Notes: generated by a model from the sequence alone, not told the origin. DNA of 64,000 nucleotides from Streptomyces sp. ALI-76-A (GCF_030287445.1 NZ_JASVWB010000004.1:868001-932000); one strand, 5' to 3'. Shown: positions 53,411 to 62,466, counted from the first letter of the stretch. Program-made: numbers and translations.

Positions 53411-54058
53411 TTGCGTACTCTTGCCCGCACTCTCACCCTCTCCGGTTCCCTCGCCGCGGCAGTCGCGCTCGGCGGCCTCACGGCCTCGCCCGCACTCGCG
53501 GCCACCACGCTGTCCAGCGGTCACGTCGACGTCCTCGACGCCGAGTGGGACGGTGCCGACCTGCACCTGCACGTCCACGACGAGGAGACCGGGACCGAGT
53601 ACGAGCCGGCCGACGTGACCCTGTCGGTGCCCGCGGCGGCCAAGGTCGCCAACCCGGGCTACGGGTTCCTCGGGTCGGGCAGCCAGGTCTGGCTGCTGCC
53701 GGACACCGAGGCCGAGGCCGACGCGGCCGGTGTGCTGTTCCCGGGCATCTCCACCGAGCACCTCACCACGGGGATCCTCGCCAATAACAACGTCACCTAC
53801 CGGCTGGTCAGCGCCACCCGCAATGGTGCCGCCACCGAGGACTTCAGCATCTACGCGGGCAGCGGCAGCCGCTGGTTCGACAGCAACACCGCCACCACGA
53901 GCTTCAAGTCCAGAAGCTTCGCCGTCGCCACCCATAACCACGCCAACTGGGCCTTCGAGGAGGCGGGTACCTACCGGCTCACCTTCCGGGTCCAGGGCAC
54001 GGTCGGCGGTGTGACCGAGTCGGCCACCGAGACCTTCACCGTCGTCGTCAGCTCGTGA
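53411..54058 (+). CDS. Secreted single-domain anchored-repeat (choice-of-anchor M) protein
   Basis: A 215-residue secreted protein. A Sec signal (RTLARTLTLSGSLAAAVALG, cleavage near ASPALA) precedes one domain of the actinobacterial surface-anchored repeat type: SGHVDVLDAEWDGADLHLHV, YGFLGSGSQVWLLPD, and the landmark ATHNHANWAFEEAGTYRLTF. The HNHxxW motif and extra His pairs (HLHVH) are candidate zinc ligands. It lacks a wall anchor. The start is TTG 53411 with an AGGAGG site. It is the first intact gene behind Zur-like box D and overlaps the next start. Confidence 0.8.
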   Translation: MRTLARTLTLSGSLAAAVALGGLTASPALAATTLSSGHVDVLDAEWDGADLHLHVHDEETGTEYEPADVTLSVPAAAKVANPGYGFLGSGSQVWLLPDTEAEADAAGVLFPGISTEHLTTGILANNNVTYRLVSATRNGAATEDFSIYAGSGSRWFDSNTATTSFKSRSFAVATHNHANWAFEEAGTYRLTFRVQGTVGGVTESATETFTVVVSS

Positions 54059-55737
54059 TGGGAGCCCTGACGCGCGGCAGACGCGCCTACACGGCCGCGG
54101 CCCTCACCGCGGCGACCGCAGTGCTCCTGGGCGCGGCAGGGCTGGCCTCCGCCGACGGCAGCGGGGCGACCCGCGCCGTCGGCGGTTCCGTCGTCCTCGA
54201 CGAGGGCGAGCTCGACTTCACGCCCCGTACGGTCGACGGGAAGCTGGAGTTGCAGATCGAGGAACTCGGTGACGGCACGCGCGTTGTGCGCGAGCCGTCG
54301 GAGGTGGTTCTGCATGTGGGGCCGTCGGCCCTGCAGCACACATCCTCCCCGCTCGCTGAGGCGTTCGGCCTGATCAGTCAGGACACATGGCAGCTCAACG
54401 GCCAGCAGGCGGCGGCGATCTTCGCCCCCGAGCCCGGTTGGAACGGCTCCGAGGCGGGCGGAGACACCGAGGTGACGCTGTCCGGATACACGGGTCCCGC
54501 GGTGTTCGGGATGGCCACGTACACCTTCGACATGGAGATGGCGGACGAGCCGCCGGTCATGTTCCTCGGCAGCGCCGATCCCGCTCCGCGCGCCTTCACT
54601 CTCGACGGCAGTGGCGAGCGATCCACTCCGACCTGGCTGTTCGAGGCGGAGGGCGTCCACCGGCTCACCTTCACCGTGACGAGCGGCGGTTCCAGCGACA
54701 CCGAGACCCTCGCGGTGGTTGTCGGCGACGACATCGACCCGGCCGGTGTTCTGCCCGGCGACGGCTCCACCCCGACGGCTTCCCCGACGGGTTCGCCGAC
54801 CGGCTCGGCGACCGCGAGCCCGTCGCCCACCGCCCCGGCCGCGCACGTCATCGCCGAGGGCCACGTCGACATGGCGGCCCGCCCGGCAGACGGCGACCTG
54901 GAGTTCCAGATCAAGGAAGGCACTGAGCTCAACCACAAGTGGTACGAGCCGGGCGAGGTCGTCATGCACGTACGGCCGGCCGCCAGGCGGAAGATCCCGG
55001 ATGGGTACGCGTTCCTCGGCACCCCGGGCGACGCGGTGTGGTGGCTGCCGCTTCAGCAGAACGCCGGCATCGTGTGGCCGGGCTGGAACACCACGGAGTA
55101 CGCCAAGGCCGACCTCGACGGTCGCGTCTCCTTCCGCCTGGACTCCGTGCAGGGCCCCGGGAACATCGCGATGTTCCACAACGACGCGATGGGTGTCCCG
55201 GTCGTCTCGCTCAACAGCGGTGACGGTCTGCCCGACGCCCATACCCTCGGTGCGGGCACACACAGTCACTTCGACTGGGTGTTCGGTGCCGAGGGCGTCT
55301 ACCGCACCACCTTCACGGTCAGCGCGACGCTCGCCGACGGCACGAAGGTCAGCGACACGGAGACCATCGCCTGGGTGGTCGGGGACGACACGGATCCGTC
55401 GACCGTGACGCCGGGCGTGGGGGACGAGCCGACGGCGACGCCGACGGCCACCCCCTCGGGGTCGGCCTCCGTGTCTGCGACCGTGACCGCGTCCCCTTCG
55501 GTGTCCGCGTCCGGTTCCGCGTCCGCTTCGGATCCGGCAACGGACCCGGGCTCCGGCTCCTCCGGAGCCGGCGGAGGTTCGTCGACCGGCGGCAGCGGAG
55601 GCAGTGGCACCCCGGTGTCCGGAGGGCTCGCCTCCACCGGTGCGCGGGTCGGCACGATCGCGGGCATCGCCGTGATCGCCGTGCTCATGGGCGGCGGCGC
55701 GGTGCTGTTCGCACGACGTCGCCGTACCGCCCAGTGA
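54058..55737 (+). CDS. Two-domain anchored-repeat surface protein with LAxTG anchor
   Basis: A 559-residue cell-surface protein: signal peptide (to about residue 33), repeat domain 1 (residues about 45-230), Thr/Ser/Pro linker, repeat domain 2 (about 265-450), a Ser/Ala/Gly-rich wall-spanning region, then LASTGA, a hydrophobic helix and ARRRRTAQ, a sortase class E signal. Domain 2 shows the full landmarks (YAFLGTPGDAVWWLPLQQ and GAGTHSHFDWVFGAEGVY); in domain 1 the HxH motif is lost. A GTG three bases earlier is an alternative start. It probably collects or stores zinc at the wall. Confidence 0.84.
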   Translation: MGALTRGRRAYTAAALTAATAVLLGAAGLASADGSGATRAVGGSVVLDEGELDFTPRTVDGKLELQIEELGDGTRVVREPSEVVLHVGPSALQHTSSPLAEAFGLISQDTWQLNGQQAAAIFAPEPGWNGSEAGGDTEVTLSGYTGPAVFGMATYTFDMEMADEPPVMFLGSADPAPRAFTLDGSGERSTPTWLFEAEGVHRLTFTVTSGGSSDTETLAVVVGDDIDPAGVLPGDGSTPTASPTGSPTGSATASPSPTAPAAHVIAEGHVDMAARPADGDLEFQIKEGTELNHKWYEPGEVVMHVRPAARRKIPDGYAFLGTPGDAVWWLPLQQNAGIVWPGWNTTEYAKADLDGRVSFRLDSVQGPGNIAMFHNDAMGVPVVSLNSGDGLPDAHTLGAGTHSHFDWVFGAEGVYRTTFTVSATLADGTKVSDTETIAWVVGDDTDPSTVTPGVGDEPTATPTATPSGSASVSATVTASPSVSASGSASASDPATDPGSGSSGAGGGSSTGGSGGSGTPVSGGLASTGARVGTIAGIAVIAVLMGGGAVLFARRRRTAQ

Positions 55738-55823
55738 AAGCTTCGCGTACGACGGACCGGCGCCTGGCAGCCCTCCGGTCCGTCGTACGCGGGATTGTCC
55801 TGTTCGAGAGAAGGAGGAGCCCC

Positions 55824-57356
55824 ATGCGGGGCCATCCCAGACGCACCATCACCACCGCCGCGCTGATCTCGGCGAGCGCGTTACTGTCCGGGTGCAGCGG
55901 GCTTCAAGCCGGCTCGTCGGACGCCGAGTTGACGGTGTCCACGACCACGGCGGTCATCGCCGACCTCGTCGAGCAGGTCGGCGGTGACCGCGTCGACGTC
56001 ACCTCGATCGTGCCGCACCACGGCGACCCGCACTCCTACGAGCCGAGCCCCGGTGACGCGGCCGAGGTCGCCAAGGCCGACGTCGTGTTCAGCAACGGCC
56101 TGCTGCTCGAAGAGCCCGGGATCATGAAGATGGTCCACACCAACGCCCAGAAGTCCGCCCCGAAGATCGAGGTCGCCGAGAAGCTGGAGGAGTACGGCGG
56201 CACGGTCATGAAGCTGGAGGAGGACCTGGGGCTCGACGTGCTGTGGCTCGGCTGGGCCGTCGAGGGTGAGGTCGCGGGAGACGGCTCCCAGGTCCGTACG
56301 TCGGCCACGAAGCTGGAGGGGCCCGGCGAGCTGCGGGTGTATCTCACCGACACGCTCGGCAAGCCCAAGGTGTACATCGACTCCGCCGACGGCCTCGACG
56401 ACTCCGACTCCTTCACGCTGCCGCCCGAGGCTCACACCCACGTCAACTGGGCGTTCAGCGAGCCCGGTACGTACCGGCTGACCGTCGGGGGTCGGACCGA
56501 GACCCTCGACGGGAGGAGTGAGGAGATCGGCAGCGGCACCTTCACCTTCACCGTCGGCGACGACGCCGAGGCGCCCGAGGGCGCGAGGGTGCTCGACGGC
56601 GGCCACGCCGACGTCGCCCTCAACGCCGAGACGGGGAAGGTGTACGTCCGCGCGGACGACGACGAGAGCGGCGAGCCGGAGCGGCTCGCGGCCGACGGCG
56701 TGGTGCTCGACGTGCCCGACCGGGCCAGGGCGGCGATACCGAAGGAGAAGCCGTACTCCTTCCTCGGCGAGGCGGGCGACGCGCTGTGGGTGCTGCCGCA
56801 GGCCGTGATCGGCAAGCACGTGCACGGTGACATGGATCCGCACGCCTGGGCGGACGTCGCCAACGCCGAGGCGTACGTCCGGCGGATCGAGGCCGAGCTG
56901 ATCAAGGCGGACCCCGACGGGAAGGCGACGTACGAGAAGAACGCCGCCGCGTACCTGAAGACCCTCGGCGCCCTCGACGAGGAGGTCGCGCGGAAGCTCG
57001 CCACCGTGCCGGAGCGCAACCGCAAGCTGATCACCACTCACGACGCCTTCGGCTACCTCGCGAAGGCGTACGGCATGGAGATCGCGGGTTTCGTCGTGCC
57101 CGTGCCCAACCAGGAACCGAGCGCGGCCGAGGTGGAGGAACTCGGCAACACCATCCGGGAGAAGAACGTCCCGTCGGTGTTCCTGGAGCCCAACCTCGCG
57201 GCGCGCGCCGACGTGCTGCGCAGGGTCGCTGAGGACGAGGGGGTCGGGATCTGCACGATCTACGGCGACTCGTTCGACGACAAGGTCGACGACTACGTAT
57301 CGATGATGCGGCACAACGCGACGGAGCTCGCGAAGTGCCTGGGGGAGGACGCCTGA
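55824..57356 (+). CDS. Anchored-repeat ABC transporter substrate-binding lipoprotein (ZnuA with inserted domain)
   Basis: A 510-residue lipoprotein (lipobox LLSGC, Cys24). The ZnuA fold is split: residues about 30-125 contain VPHHGDPHSYEPSPGD, then an inserted surface-repeat domain (about 130-330, with HTHVNWAFSEPGTYRLTV and YSFLGEAGDALWVLPQ) follows, and ZnuA resumes with KHVHGDMDPHAWADVANAEA, LITTHDAFGYLAKAYGMEIA and FLEPNLAARADVL. All cluster A-I zinc ligands (three His and a late acidic residue) seem present. This is the anchored-repeat-type ABC substrate-binding family. A TTA codon sits at 55881-55883 inside the signal peptide, implying bldA dependence. Start is set by an AAGGAGG site. 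Confidence 0.87.
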   Translation: MRGHPRRTITTAALISASALLSGCSGLQAGSSDAELTVSTTTAVIADLVEQVGGDRVDVTSIVPHHGDPHSYEPSPGDAAEVAKADVVFSNGLLLEEPGIMKMVHTNAQKSAPKIEVAEKLEEYGGTVMKLEEDLGLDVLWLGWAVEGEVAGDGSQVRTSATKLEGPGELRVYLTDTLGKPKVYIDSADGLDDSDSFTLPPEAHTHVNWAFSEPGTYRLTVGGRTETLDGRSEEIGSGTFTFTVGDDAEAPEGARVLDGGHADVALNAETGKVYVRADDDESGEPERLAADGVVLDVPDRARAAIPKEKPYSFLGEAGDALWVLPQAVIGKHVHGDMDPHAWADVANAEAYVRRIEAELIKADPDGKATYEKNAAAYLKTLGALDEEVARKLATVPERNRKLITTHDAFGYLAKAYGMEIAGFVVPVPNQEPSAAEVEELGNTIREKNVPSVFLEPNLAARADVLRRVAEDEGVGICTIYGDSFDDKVDDYVSMMRHNATELAKCLGEDA

Positions 57357-58942
57357 TGAGGGGCATGCCAAGAGGTCAGCGGGTTGCTGTGGCGGTGGTC
57401 CTGGCGGCCACACCGGTGGGACTGGCGGGAGGCGGGGTCGCCGTCGCGGACGACAGTACGGCTACGGCTACGGCTACGGCAGGGCAGGGGCTCGGCCGGA
57501 TCGCCTATGCGGACGGGACGCTGACTCTGGATCCTGCGGACGGCGCCCAGATGGTCGCCGTCGACGACGCCGGCGTGGCAGACGCCTCGGCGCCCGGGTG
57601 GGACACCACCGGCGTACCTGAGGGCGCGGTGGCCGGGGACACCGTCCGGTGGTCGCTGACCGGGCTCGAAGGCCCCGGCGATCTGAAGGTGTACGCGGCC
57701 GAGGGCGCGAAGCAAGGCGACTCCACTGAGGACGCGCTGTTGTTCGACAGCGCGGACGACCTGCCGGACGAGCACCAGCTCCCGGCGGGCCGAGAGGGCG
57801 AGACCCGGTGGGAGTTCAGCGAGGACGGCACGTACCGGGTCATCTTCGCCGCCGAGGCCACCGCGGCGGACGGACGGGAGCTGTCCGTCGGGACCGTGTA
57901 CACGGTGGTGGTCGGGGGCACGGCGGCGGACGGGAAGAACACGCCCACCGAGGAACCGGTCATCGAGGAGACCCCCAGCGAGGAGTCCTCCGAGAGGCCG
58001 CAGACCCCGGCAGCGGCAGGGAAGGCTGTGCCGGAGGCAGCCGCAGCCGGACGGCGCACCGCCCTGGCAGCCACCGCGGCTGCCACGGACGTCGTGTCCG
58101 AGAGGAAGGTCCTCGACGAGGGGCACGTCGACTTCGCCGCCCGCGTCGTCGACAACAAGCTGCAGATCCACATCAAGGACGGCACCGACTCGGGCAGGAC
58201 CACCTGGCGGGAGCCCTCCTCCGTGGTCCTGCACGTCAAGCCCGCGGCCAGGAACACCCTGCCGGACAGCGACGACTTCGCGTTCCTCGGCAAGGGCGGC
58301 GATCCGGTGTGGCTGCTCGACCAGGTGCAGCAGGAGGGACTGCTGTGGCCCGGCTGGTCGACGGACAACATCAAGGCCGGGGCGAGCAAGGGAGGCGTGG
58401 AGTTCTCCCTCACCAAGGTCGACGGTCCCGGCACCTACGCGCTGTACACGTATGACGCGATGTCGGGCGCGAACGTGCTGTTCAACAGCAAGGACGGGGT
58501 GCCGGACTCCTTCGACGTCGCGCAGAACACGCACGCGCACGGCGGGTGGGCGTTCACCAAGGAAGGCACGTACCGGCTCACCTTCAAGATGAGCGGAACG
58601 CTCGCGAACGGCACGAAGGTCTCCGACACCGAGACGGTGACGTTCGTGGTCGGCGACACCGACCCCGGCGCGGTGACGCCGGGCGACGGCACCGGCAACG
58701 GAACCTCCGCAACGCCCGGGACCTCGGACACACCCGGGGCGTCCGATCCCTCGTCCTCGGGCACCGCGGGCGACGGCTCCGGCTCCACGGGCGGCTCCTC
58801 GACCGGCGACTCCAGCGACGGCTCGATGGCCTCCACCGGCGCGGGTCAGGTCGTACTGCTCGGCTCGGCCGCCGCCGCACTCACCGCCGTGGGCGCCGCG
58901 TCCTTCCTCGCCGCCCGGCGGAGGAGGACCGCACGTGGCTGA
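57356..58942 (+). CDS. ABC-transporter-associated anchored-repeat surface protein
   Basis: A 528-residue surface protein. The signal peptide ends near AVADDS and is followed by a Thr-Ala run from a short ACGGCT-type repeat. A degenerate first domain (to about residue 190) lacks the HxH motif, then a full repeat domain (about 255-440: HVDFAARVVDNKLQIHIKDG, FAFLGKGGDPVWLLDQVQQ, NTHAHGGWAFTKEGTYRLTF). A Gly/Ser/Thr-rich stalk, MASTGAGQ, a hydrophobic helix and RRRRTARG complete a sortase-type anchor. The start ATG overlaps the previous stop (TGATG). It belongs to the TIGR-defined ABC-associated repeat proteins by layout. Confidence 0.84.
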   Translation: MRGMPRGQRVAVAVVLAATPVGLAGGGVAVADDSTATATATAGQGLGRIAYADGTLTLDPADGAQMVAVDDAGVADASAPGWDTTGVPEGAVAGDTVRWSLTGLEGPGDLKVYAAEGAKQGDSTEDALLFDSADDLPDEHQLPAGREGETRWEFSEDGTYRVIFAAEATAADGRELSVGTVYTVVVGGTAADGKNTPTEEPVIEETPSEESSERPQTPAAAGKAVPEAAAAGRRTALAATAAATDVVSERKVLDEGHVDFAARVVDNKLQIHIKDGTDSGRTTWREPSSVVLHVKPAARNTLPDSDDFAFLGKGGDPVWLLDQVQQEGLLWPGWSTDNIKAGASKGGVEFSLTKVDGPGTYALYTYDAMSGANVLFNSKDGVPDSFDVAQNTHAHGGWAFTKEGTYRLTFKMSGTLANGTKVSDTETVTFVVGDTDPGAVTPGDGTGNGTSATPGTSDTPGASDPSSSGTAGDGSGSTGGSSTGDSSDGSMASTGAGQVVLLGSAAAALTAVGAASFLAARRRRTARG

Positions 58943-59678
58943 CGGACCGGACCCGCTGCTGCGGGTCACCGGCGCGACCGTCGTCCTCGGCGGCAGGACC
59001 GCCCTGGAGCGGGCCGGCCTGACCGTCGACGCGGGCGAGCTGGTCGGGCTCATCGGCCCGAACGGCGCCGGGAAGACGACCCTCCTGCGGGCAGTCCTCG
59101 GGCTGGTGCCGCTGGCCGGGGGAGAGGTGGCCGTCGAGGGGCGGACCGGGCGCAGGGCCGGACAGCGCATCGGATACGTGCCCCAACGGCACGAGTTCGC
59201 TTGGGACTTCCCCATCGACATCGCGGGCGCGGTGCTCACCGGCCGCACCCGGCAGATCGGCTGGCTGCGCCGCCCGGGCGCGGCGGACCGGGCGGCGGTG
59301 GACGAGGCGCTGGAGCTGACCGGACTCACCGCACTGCGCCGGCGACCCGTCGGTGAGCTGTCCGGCGGCCAGCGGCAGCGGGTCCTGGTCGCCCGCGCCC
59401 TGGCCGCCGGGCCGCGCATCCTGCTCCTGGACGAGCCGTTCACCGGAGTGGACGTCCCCACCCAGGAGTTGCTGAACGAGTTGTTCGGCCGGCTGGCCGC
59501 GGAGGGCAGGGCGCTGCTGATGACCACCCACGACCTGGCTGCCGCCGCCCGTACCTGCCACCGGGTGGCGCTGATCAACCGCACGGTCGTCGCGGAGGGC
59601 GGCCCCGAACTCCTCGCCGATGCCGGTCAGATGCTGCGGGCGTTCGGCCTGGACCGCGCGATCGGAGTCGTAGCGTGA
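58935..59678 (+). CDS. Anchored-repeat-type metal ABC transporter ATPase
   Basis: A 247-residue ATPase: Walker A GPNGAGKTT, Q-loop YVPQRHEFAW, signature LSGGQRQRV, Walker B ILLLDEPFTGVD and H-loop TTHDLAAAA. The first codons overlap the end of the surface-protein gene by 8 bp (GTG start). It belongs with the lipoprotein at 55824 and the permease that follows, a second metal importer beside ZnuABC. Confidence 0.88.
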   Translation: MADGPDPLLRVTGATVVLGGRTALERAGLTVDAGELVGLIGPNGAGKTTLLRAVLGLVPLAGGEVAVEGRTGRRAGQRIGYVPQRHEFAWDFPIDIAGAVLTGRTRQIGWLRRPGAADRAAVDEALELTGLTALRRRPVGELSGGQRQRVLVARALAAGPRILLLDEPFTGVDVPTQELLNELFGRLAAEGRALLMTTHDLAAAARTCHRVALINRTVVAEGGPELLADAGQMLRAFGLDRAIGVVA

Positions 59679-60553
59679 TCGAGTTGCTCACGGACCCCTG
59701 GCAACTGCCGTTCATGCAGCGGGCGTTCGCCGTCGCCGCGGTCATCGGCCTGGTATGCGGAGTGGTGGGCGTGTATGTCGTGCTGCGCGGCATGGCATTC
59801 ATCGGTGACGCCGTCGCCCACTCGGCCTTCCCCGGCGTCGCGCTCGCCTACGCCTTCGAGGGAAACCTCCTGCTCGGCGGCGCCGCGGCCGGCATCACCA
59901 CGGCCGTACTGATCGCCTTCGTCTCCCAGAACCGGCGGCTCAAGGAGGACACCGTCATCGGCGTCTTCTTCGCCTTCGCGTTCGGGCTCGGCATCGTCCT
60001 GGTCTCCACGCGCGACAGCTGGACGACCGACCTGTCGTCCTTCCTCTTCGGCCAGGTCCTCGCGGTCAGCGCGGCGGACGTGTGGACCGTGGCCGCCATC
60101 GGGACCGTGCTGATCCTCGTCGTGCTGGCGATCGGCAAGGAACTGGTCGCCGTCAGCCTGGACCGGGAGGCGGCACGCGCCGCCGGCCTGCCGGTGTTCC
60201 GTCTCGACCTGGTCCTGTACGTGCTCGTCACCACGACGATCGTGATGTCCCTGGAGGCGGTCGGCAACATCCTCGTCCTGGCCCTGCTGATCACCCCTGC
60301 GGCCACCGCGCGCATGCTGACCGAGCGACTGTGGGCGATGACGCTGCTGGCCTCGCTCATCGGCTGCGCCGGAAGTGTGGCGGGCCTGTACGTCTCGTAC
60401 ACGTACGACCTGGCCGCGGGTGGCTCGGTGGTCGTGGTCCTCACCGGTCTGTTCGCCGTCACCTGGTGTCTGGCACCCCGCCACGGCCTGCTCGTGAAAC
60501 TCGTCCGACGCCCGGACCCCACTGCCACCGTCCCCACGTCCGTTGGACCATGA
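59675..60553 (+). CDS. Anchored-repeat-type metal ABC transporter permease
   Basis: A 292-residue ABC-3 family permease with eight to nine helices; landmarks are VIGLVCGVVGVYVVLRGMAF, IGDAVAHSAFPGVALAYAFE and AVGNILVLALLITPAATARM. The GTG start overlaps the ATPase stop (GTGA). It is the last gene of the operon and is followed by a strong terminator hairpin. Confidence 0.88.
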   Translation: MIELLTDPWQLPFMQRAFAVAAVIGLVCGVVGVYVVLRGMAFIGDAVAHSAFPGVALAYAFEGNLLLGGAAAGITTAVLIAFVSQNRRLKEDTVIGVFFAFAFGLGIVLVSTRDSWTTDLSSFLFGQVLAVSAADVWTVAAIGTVLILVVLAIGKELVAVSLDREAARAAGLPVFRLDLVLYVLVTTTIVMSLEAVGNILVLALLITPAATARMLTERLWAMTLLASLIGCAGSVAGLYVSYTYDLAAGGSVVVVLTGLFAVTWCLAPRHGLLVKLVRRPDPTATVPTSVGP

Positions 60554-60557
60554 CGGC

Positions 60558-60595
60558 CGACGAGCGGCCCGCGCGCCCTGCGGGTCCGCTCGTCG
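60558..60595 (+). terminator. Strong hairpin terminator after the anchored-repeat operon
   Basis: A 15-bp stem interrupted by one bulged T: CGACGAGCGG pairs with CCGCTCGTCG and the inner CCCGC with GCGGG around a 7-base loop. It begins 5 bp after the permease stop. A U-run is absent, as in most Streptomyces terminators. Confidence 0.8.
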
Positions 60596-60897
60596 CGGTC
60601 GTCACGCGGGCGCGGGAAGCGTGTGGCTCCGGCCACCGCCCACGGGGTGGTGGCGGACGGACGCGGCAGCGCCCGGCGTCCGTCGCCCGTGGTGCACGGT
60701 GACTGCGTCCGCTTCCTCCGCTGCCTCGCGCGGTTGGTGTGGTGCGGGGGACGATCTGCGGGGCCGATGCGAACTCCGATTCCGACGGCTCCGCTCTGCG
60801 CGTCGGCTCAAGGGTTCGCGATGCGTGCGCCCGCCGCCCGTCGATGCCGGAGGGACGGTGCGGGAAGGTAACTGTTCATCACGGAGAAAGGCCACCG
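60596..60897. other. Spacer before the methyltransferase gene
   Basis: No gene is supported on either strand. The final 30 bases carry the ribosome site of the next gene; I see no Zur-like box here. Confidence 0.4.
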
Positions 60898-61662
60898 ATG
60901 GCCAACACCATCACGAGTGAGGCCGACCGCGCCGATCAAGGGCTCGGTTATGCCGTCAACGGCCCCTACTACGACGTGATCTTCCCCGAGTCGGTACGGG
61001 TCTCGCTCACGGACGCCCTGGGGCGGCTGGTGTCCGGGGCCCGCGCGGTCGCGGAGATCGGCCCCGGCACGGGCGTCTTCACCGAGGCACTCCTGACATC
61101 GCTCGGGCCGGACGGTGAGATTTTCGCGATCGAGCCGACGCGTATCATGCGCGCTGCCCTGGTGACGCGTCTGTCCCGCATACCGGCAGCCGCCGACACC
61201 GTGACCGTCCTGCCCGAGGATGCGCTGACGGCCGAGGTGGGCATACCGCTGGACGCCGTGGTGCTGTTCAACTTGATCATGCACTTCTCGCCGGAGCAGC
61301 GCGTCCGGCTCTGGCTCAAGTGGGCCGGTGGGCTCCGCCCTGGTGGCCTGCTGATCATGGAGTCGCAGCACCCTCAGACAGCGACGGCCGTACCGCCGTC
61401 GGTCATCCCCGGAGGCATGCTGGGTCGGCACCGCTACGACACCCTCGCGCGGGCGGACATCGTGGGTGAGGACCTGATCCGCTGGGTGATGACCTACCGG
61501 ACCTGGCGTGACGACGAACTGATCCGGGAGGAGACGGCGGAGTTCGACTGCCATGTCGTCTCCGACGAGACGCTGGCCGCCGAGCTGTCGGCGGTGGGTC
61601 TCGAACGTCACCCGGCCGCGCCCGAAGGCATCCAGGCATGGCGGCGTCCGAAGGCACTCTGA
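60898..61662 (+). CDS. Class I SAM-dependent methyltransferase
   Basis: A 254-residue methyltransferase: motif I AVAEIGPGTGVFTEALL, motif II GEIFAIEPTRIMRAALV, then VTVLPEDALTAEVGIPLDAV, LFNLIMHFSPEQRVRLWLKW and LRPGGLLIMESQHP. The N-terminal segment QGLGYAVNGPYYDVIFPESV resembles small-molecule methyltransferases of natural-product pathways. The ATG follows an AGAAAGG-type site. It has its own promoter region after the strong terminator, and no partner genes are visible. Confidence 0.84.
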   Translation: MANTITSEADRADQGLGYAVNGPYYDVIFPESVRVSLTDALGRLVSGARAVAEIGPGTGVFTEALLTSLGPDGEIFAIEPTRIMRAALVTRLSRIPAAADTVTVLPEDALTAEVGIPLDAVVLFNLIMHFSPEQRVRLWLKWAGGLRPGGLLIMESQHPQTATAVPPSVIPGGMLGRHRYDTLARADIVGEDLIRWVMTYRTWRDDELIREETAEFDCHVVSDETLAAELSAVGLERHPAAPEGIQAWRRPKAL

Positions 61663-61676
61663 GCGCGTCCGCTCAG
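61659..61676 (+). terminator. Short hairpin after the methyltransferase gene
   Basis: CTGAGCG and CGCTCAG form a perfect 7-bp stem with a 4-base loop overlapping the stop codon. It is short and lacks a U-run, so its activity is uncertain. Confidence 0.35.
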
Positions 61677-62040
61677 ACGGTGGGCGGGTCTTCCAGACGC
61701 CGGCCCTGGGCGCGGCTGTGCTTGGTCCGTGAGGCGACGTGACACCCGCCGCGATCGAGCAGTTACCGGCGGGTGCCGAACAGCCGGTGAAGACGGTCCG
61801 CTTCGTATGGCGTCGTGCTGGTCGCGATGCGCTCGGAACGTGGTGGCCAGTTGCTGGGCATCCGCTGTCTGAGCGGCCACGTTCCCGCGCCCGGCGCCCC
61901 GCGCACGCCCTGACTGCCGCGCGGCCGGCTGCTACCTGGAGCATCCTGCGTCCCTCGGTGTTGACCCTCATCCGGCCGTGACGATCGGCGGCGATGTCAG
62001 GACGGCGAGGGTCAGCAGGGCGCCCGCTGTGCTATAAAAA
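61677..62040. other. Spacer, possible minus-strand remnant
   Basis: A minus-strand piece near 61800-61880 (AQTADAQQLATTFRAHRDQH) has some coding character but no start, stop or continuation in one frame. Otherwise nothing is recognisable until the AT-rich promoter region before 62041. Confidence 0.3.
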
Positions 62041-62055
62041 TGGCAACCATTTTCA
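62041..62055. promoter_or_regulatory. Zur-like operator (box E)
   Basis: TGGCAACCATTTTCA, embedded in the inverted repeat AAAATGGCAACCATTTT (62037-62053) within a strongly AT-rich stretch. It lies 22 bp upstream of the next start codon, so it would overlap the promoter or the 5' end of the transcript. Confidence 0.7.
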
Positions 62056-62077
62056 ATAGCTGGAGGAGGGGTGTGGT

Positions 62078-62455
62078 TTGAGTGACGCGGCACGCGGCGG
62101 TGAGAGCCGTCCCTTCACCCTCGTCGTCTGCGCGTCCTGTCACGCCGAGACCAACGGGCTGATGGATGGTCTGCGTCGCGCTGTCCGGGGCTGCCTCCAC
62201 GGGGTCATGGTCTCCACCGGTTGCCTGGAGAAGGTTGTGCACTGCCGGTCGGACCGCGGGCTGCACGCCGCTGTACAGCCATGTACGGCGGATCGCAGGC
62301 CGGCCGGGGCCGTCGTACGGCTCGGCCCGCTGGTCACCGCGGCCGATGCCGAATCGGTCGGTGCCTGGCTGCGGGCCGGAATGCCCGACGACGGGACCCT
62401 GCCCGACCGGCTCCGCGCGGCGCCCGCCCCGCAGCAAGTCGCCCGCCTCAACTGA
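62078..62455 (+). CDS. Small Cys-rich, thioredoxin-fold ferredoxin-like protein
   Basis: A 125-residue protein with Cys residues in FTLVVCASCHAETNG, then RGCLHGVMVSTGCLEKVVHC and AVQPCTADRR. The spacing (CxxC near the N-terminus and further Cys after two strands) is that of thioredoxin-like (2Fe-2S) ferredoxins or CxxC metal-binding relatives. It starts at a TTG behind a GGAGGAGGGG site, right after Zur-like box E, and is probably co-transcribed with the CobW-like gene 11 bp downstream. A role in zinc or Fe-S handling is inferred from context. Confidence 0.7.
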   Translation: MSDAARGGESRPFTLVVCASCHAETNGLMDGLRRAVRGCLHGVMVSTGCLEKVVHCRSDRGLHAAVQPCTADRRPAGAVVRLGPLVTAADAESVGAWLRAGMPDDGTLPDRLRAAPAPQQVARLN

Positions 62456-62466
62456 GGGGCGACGAC

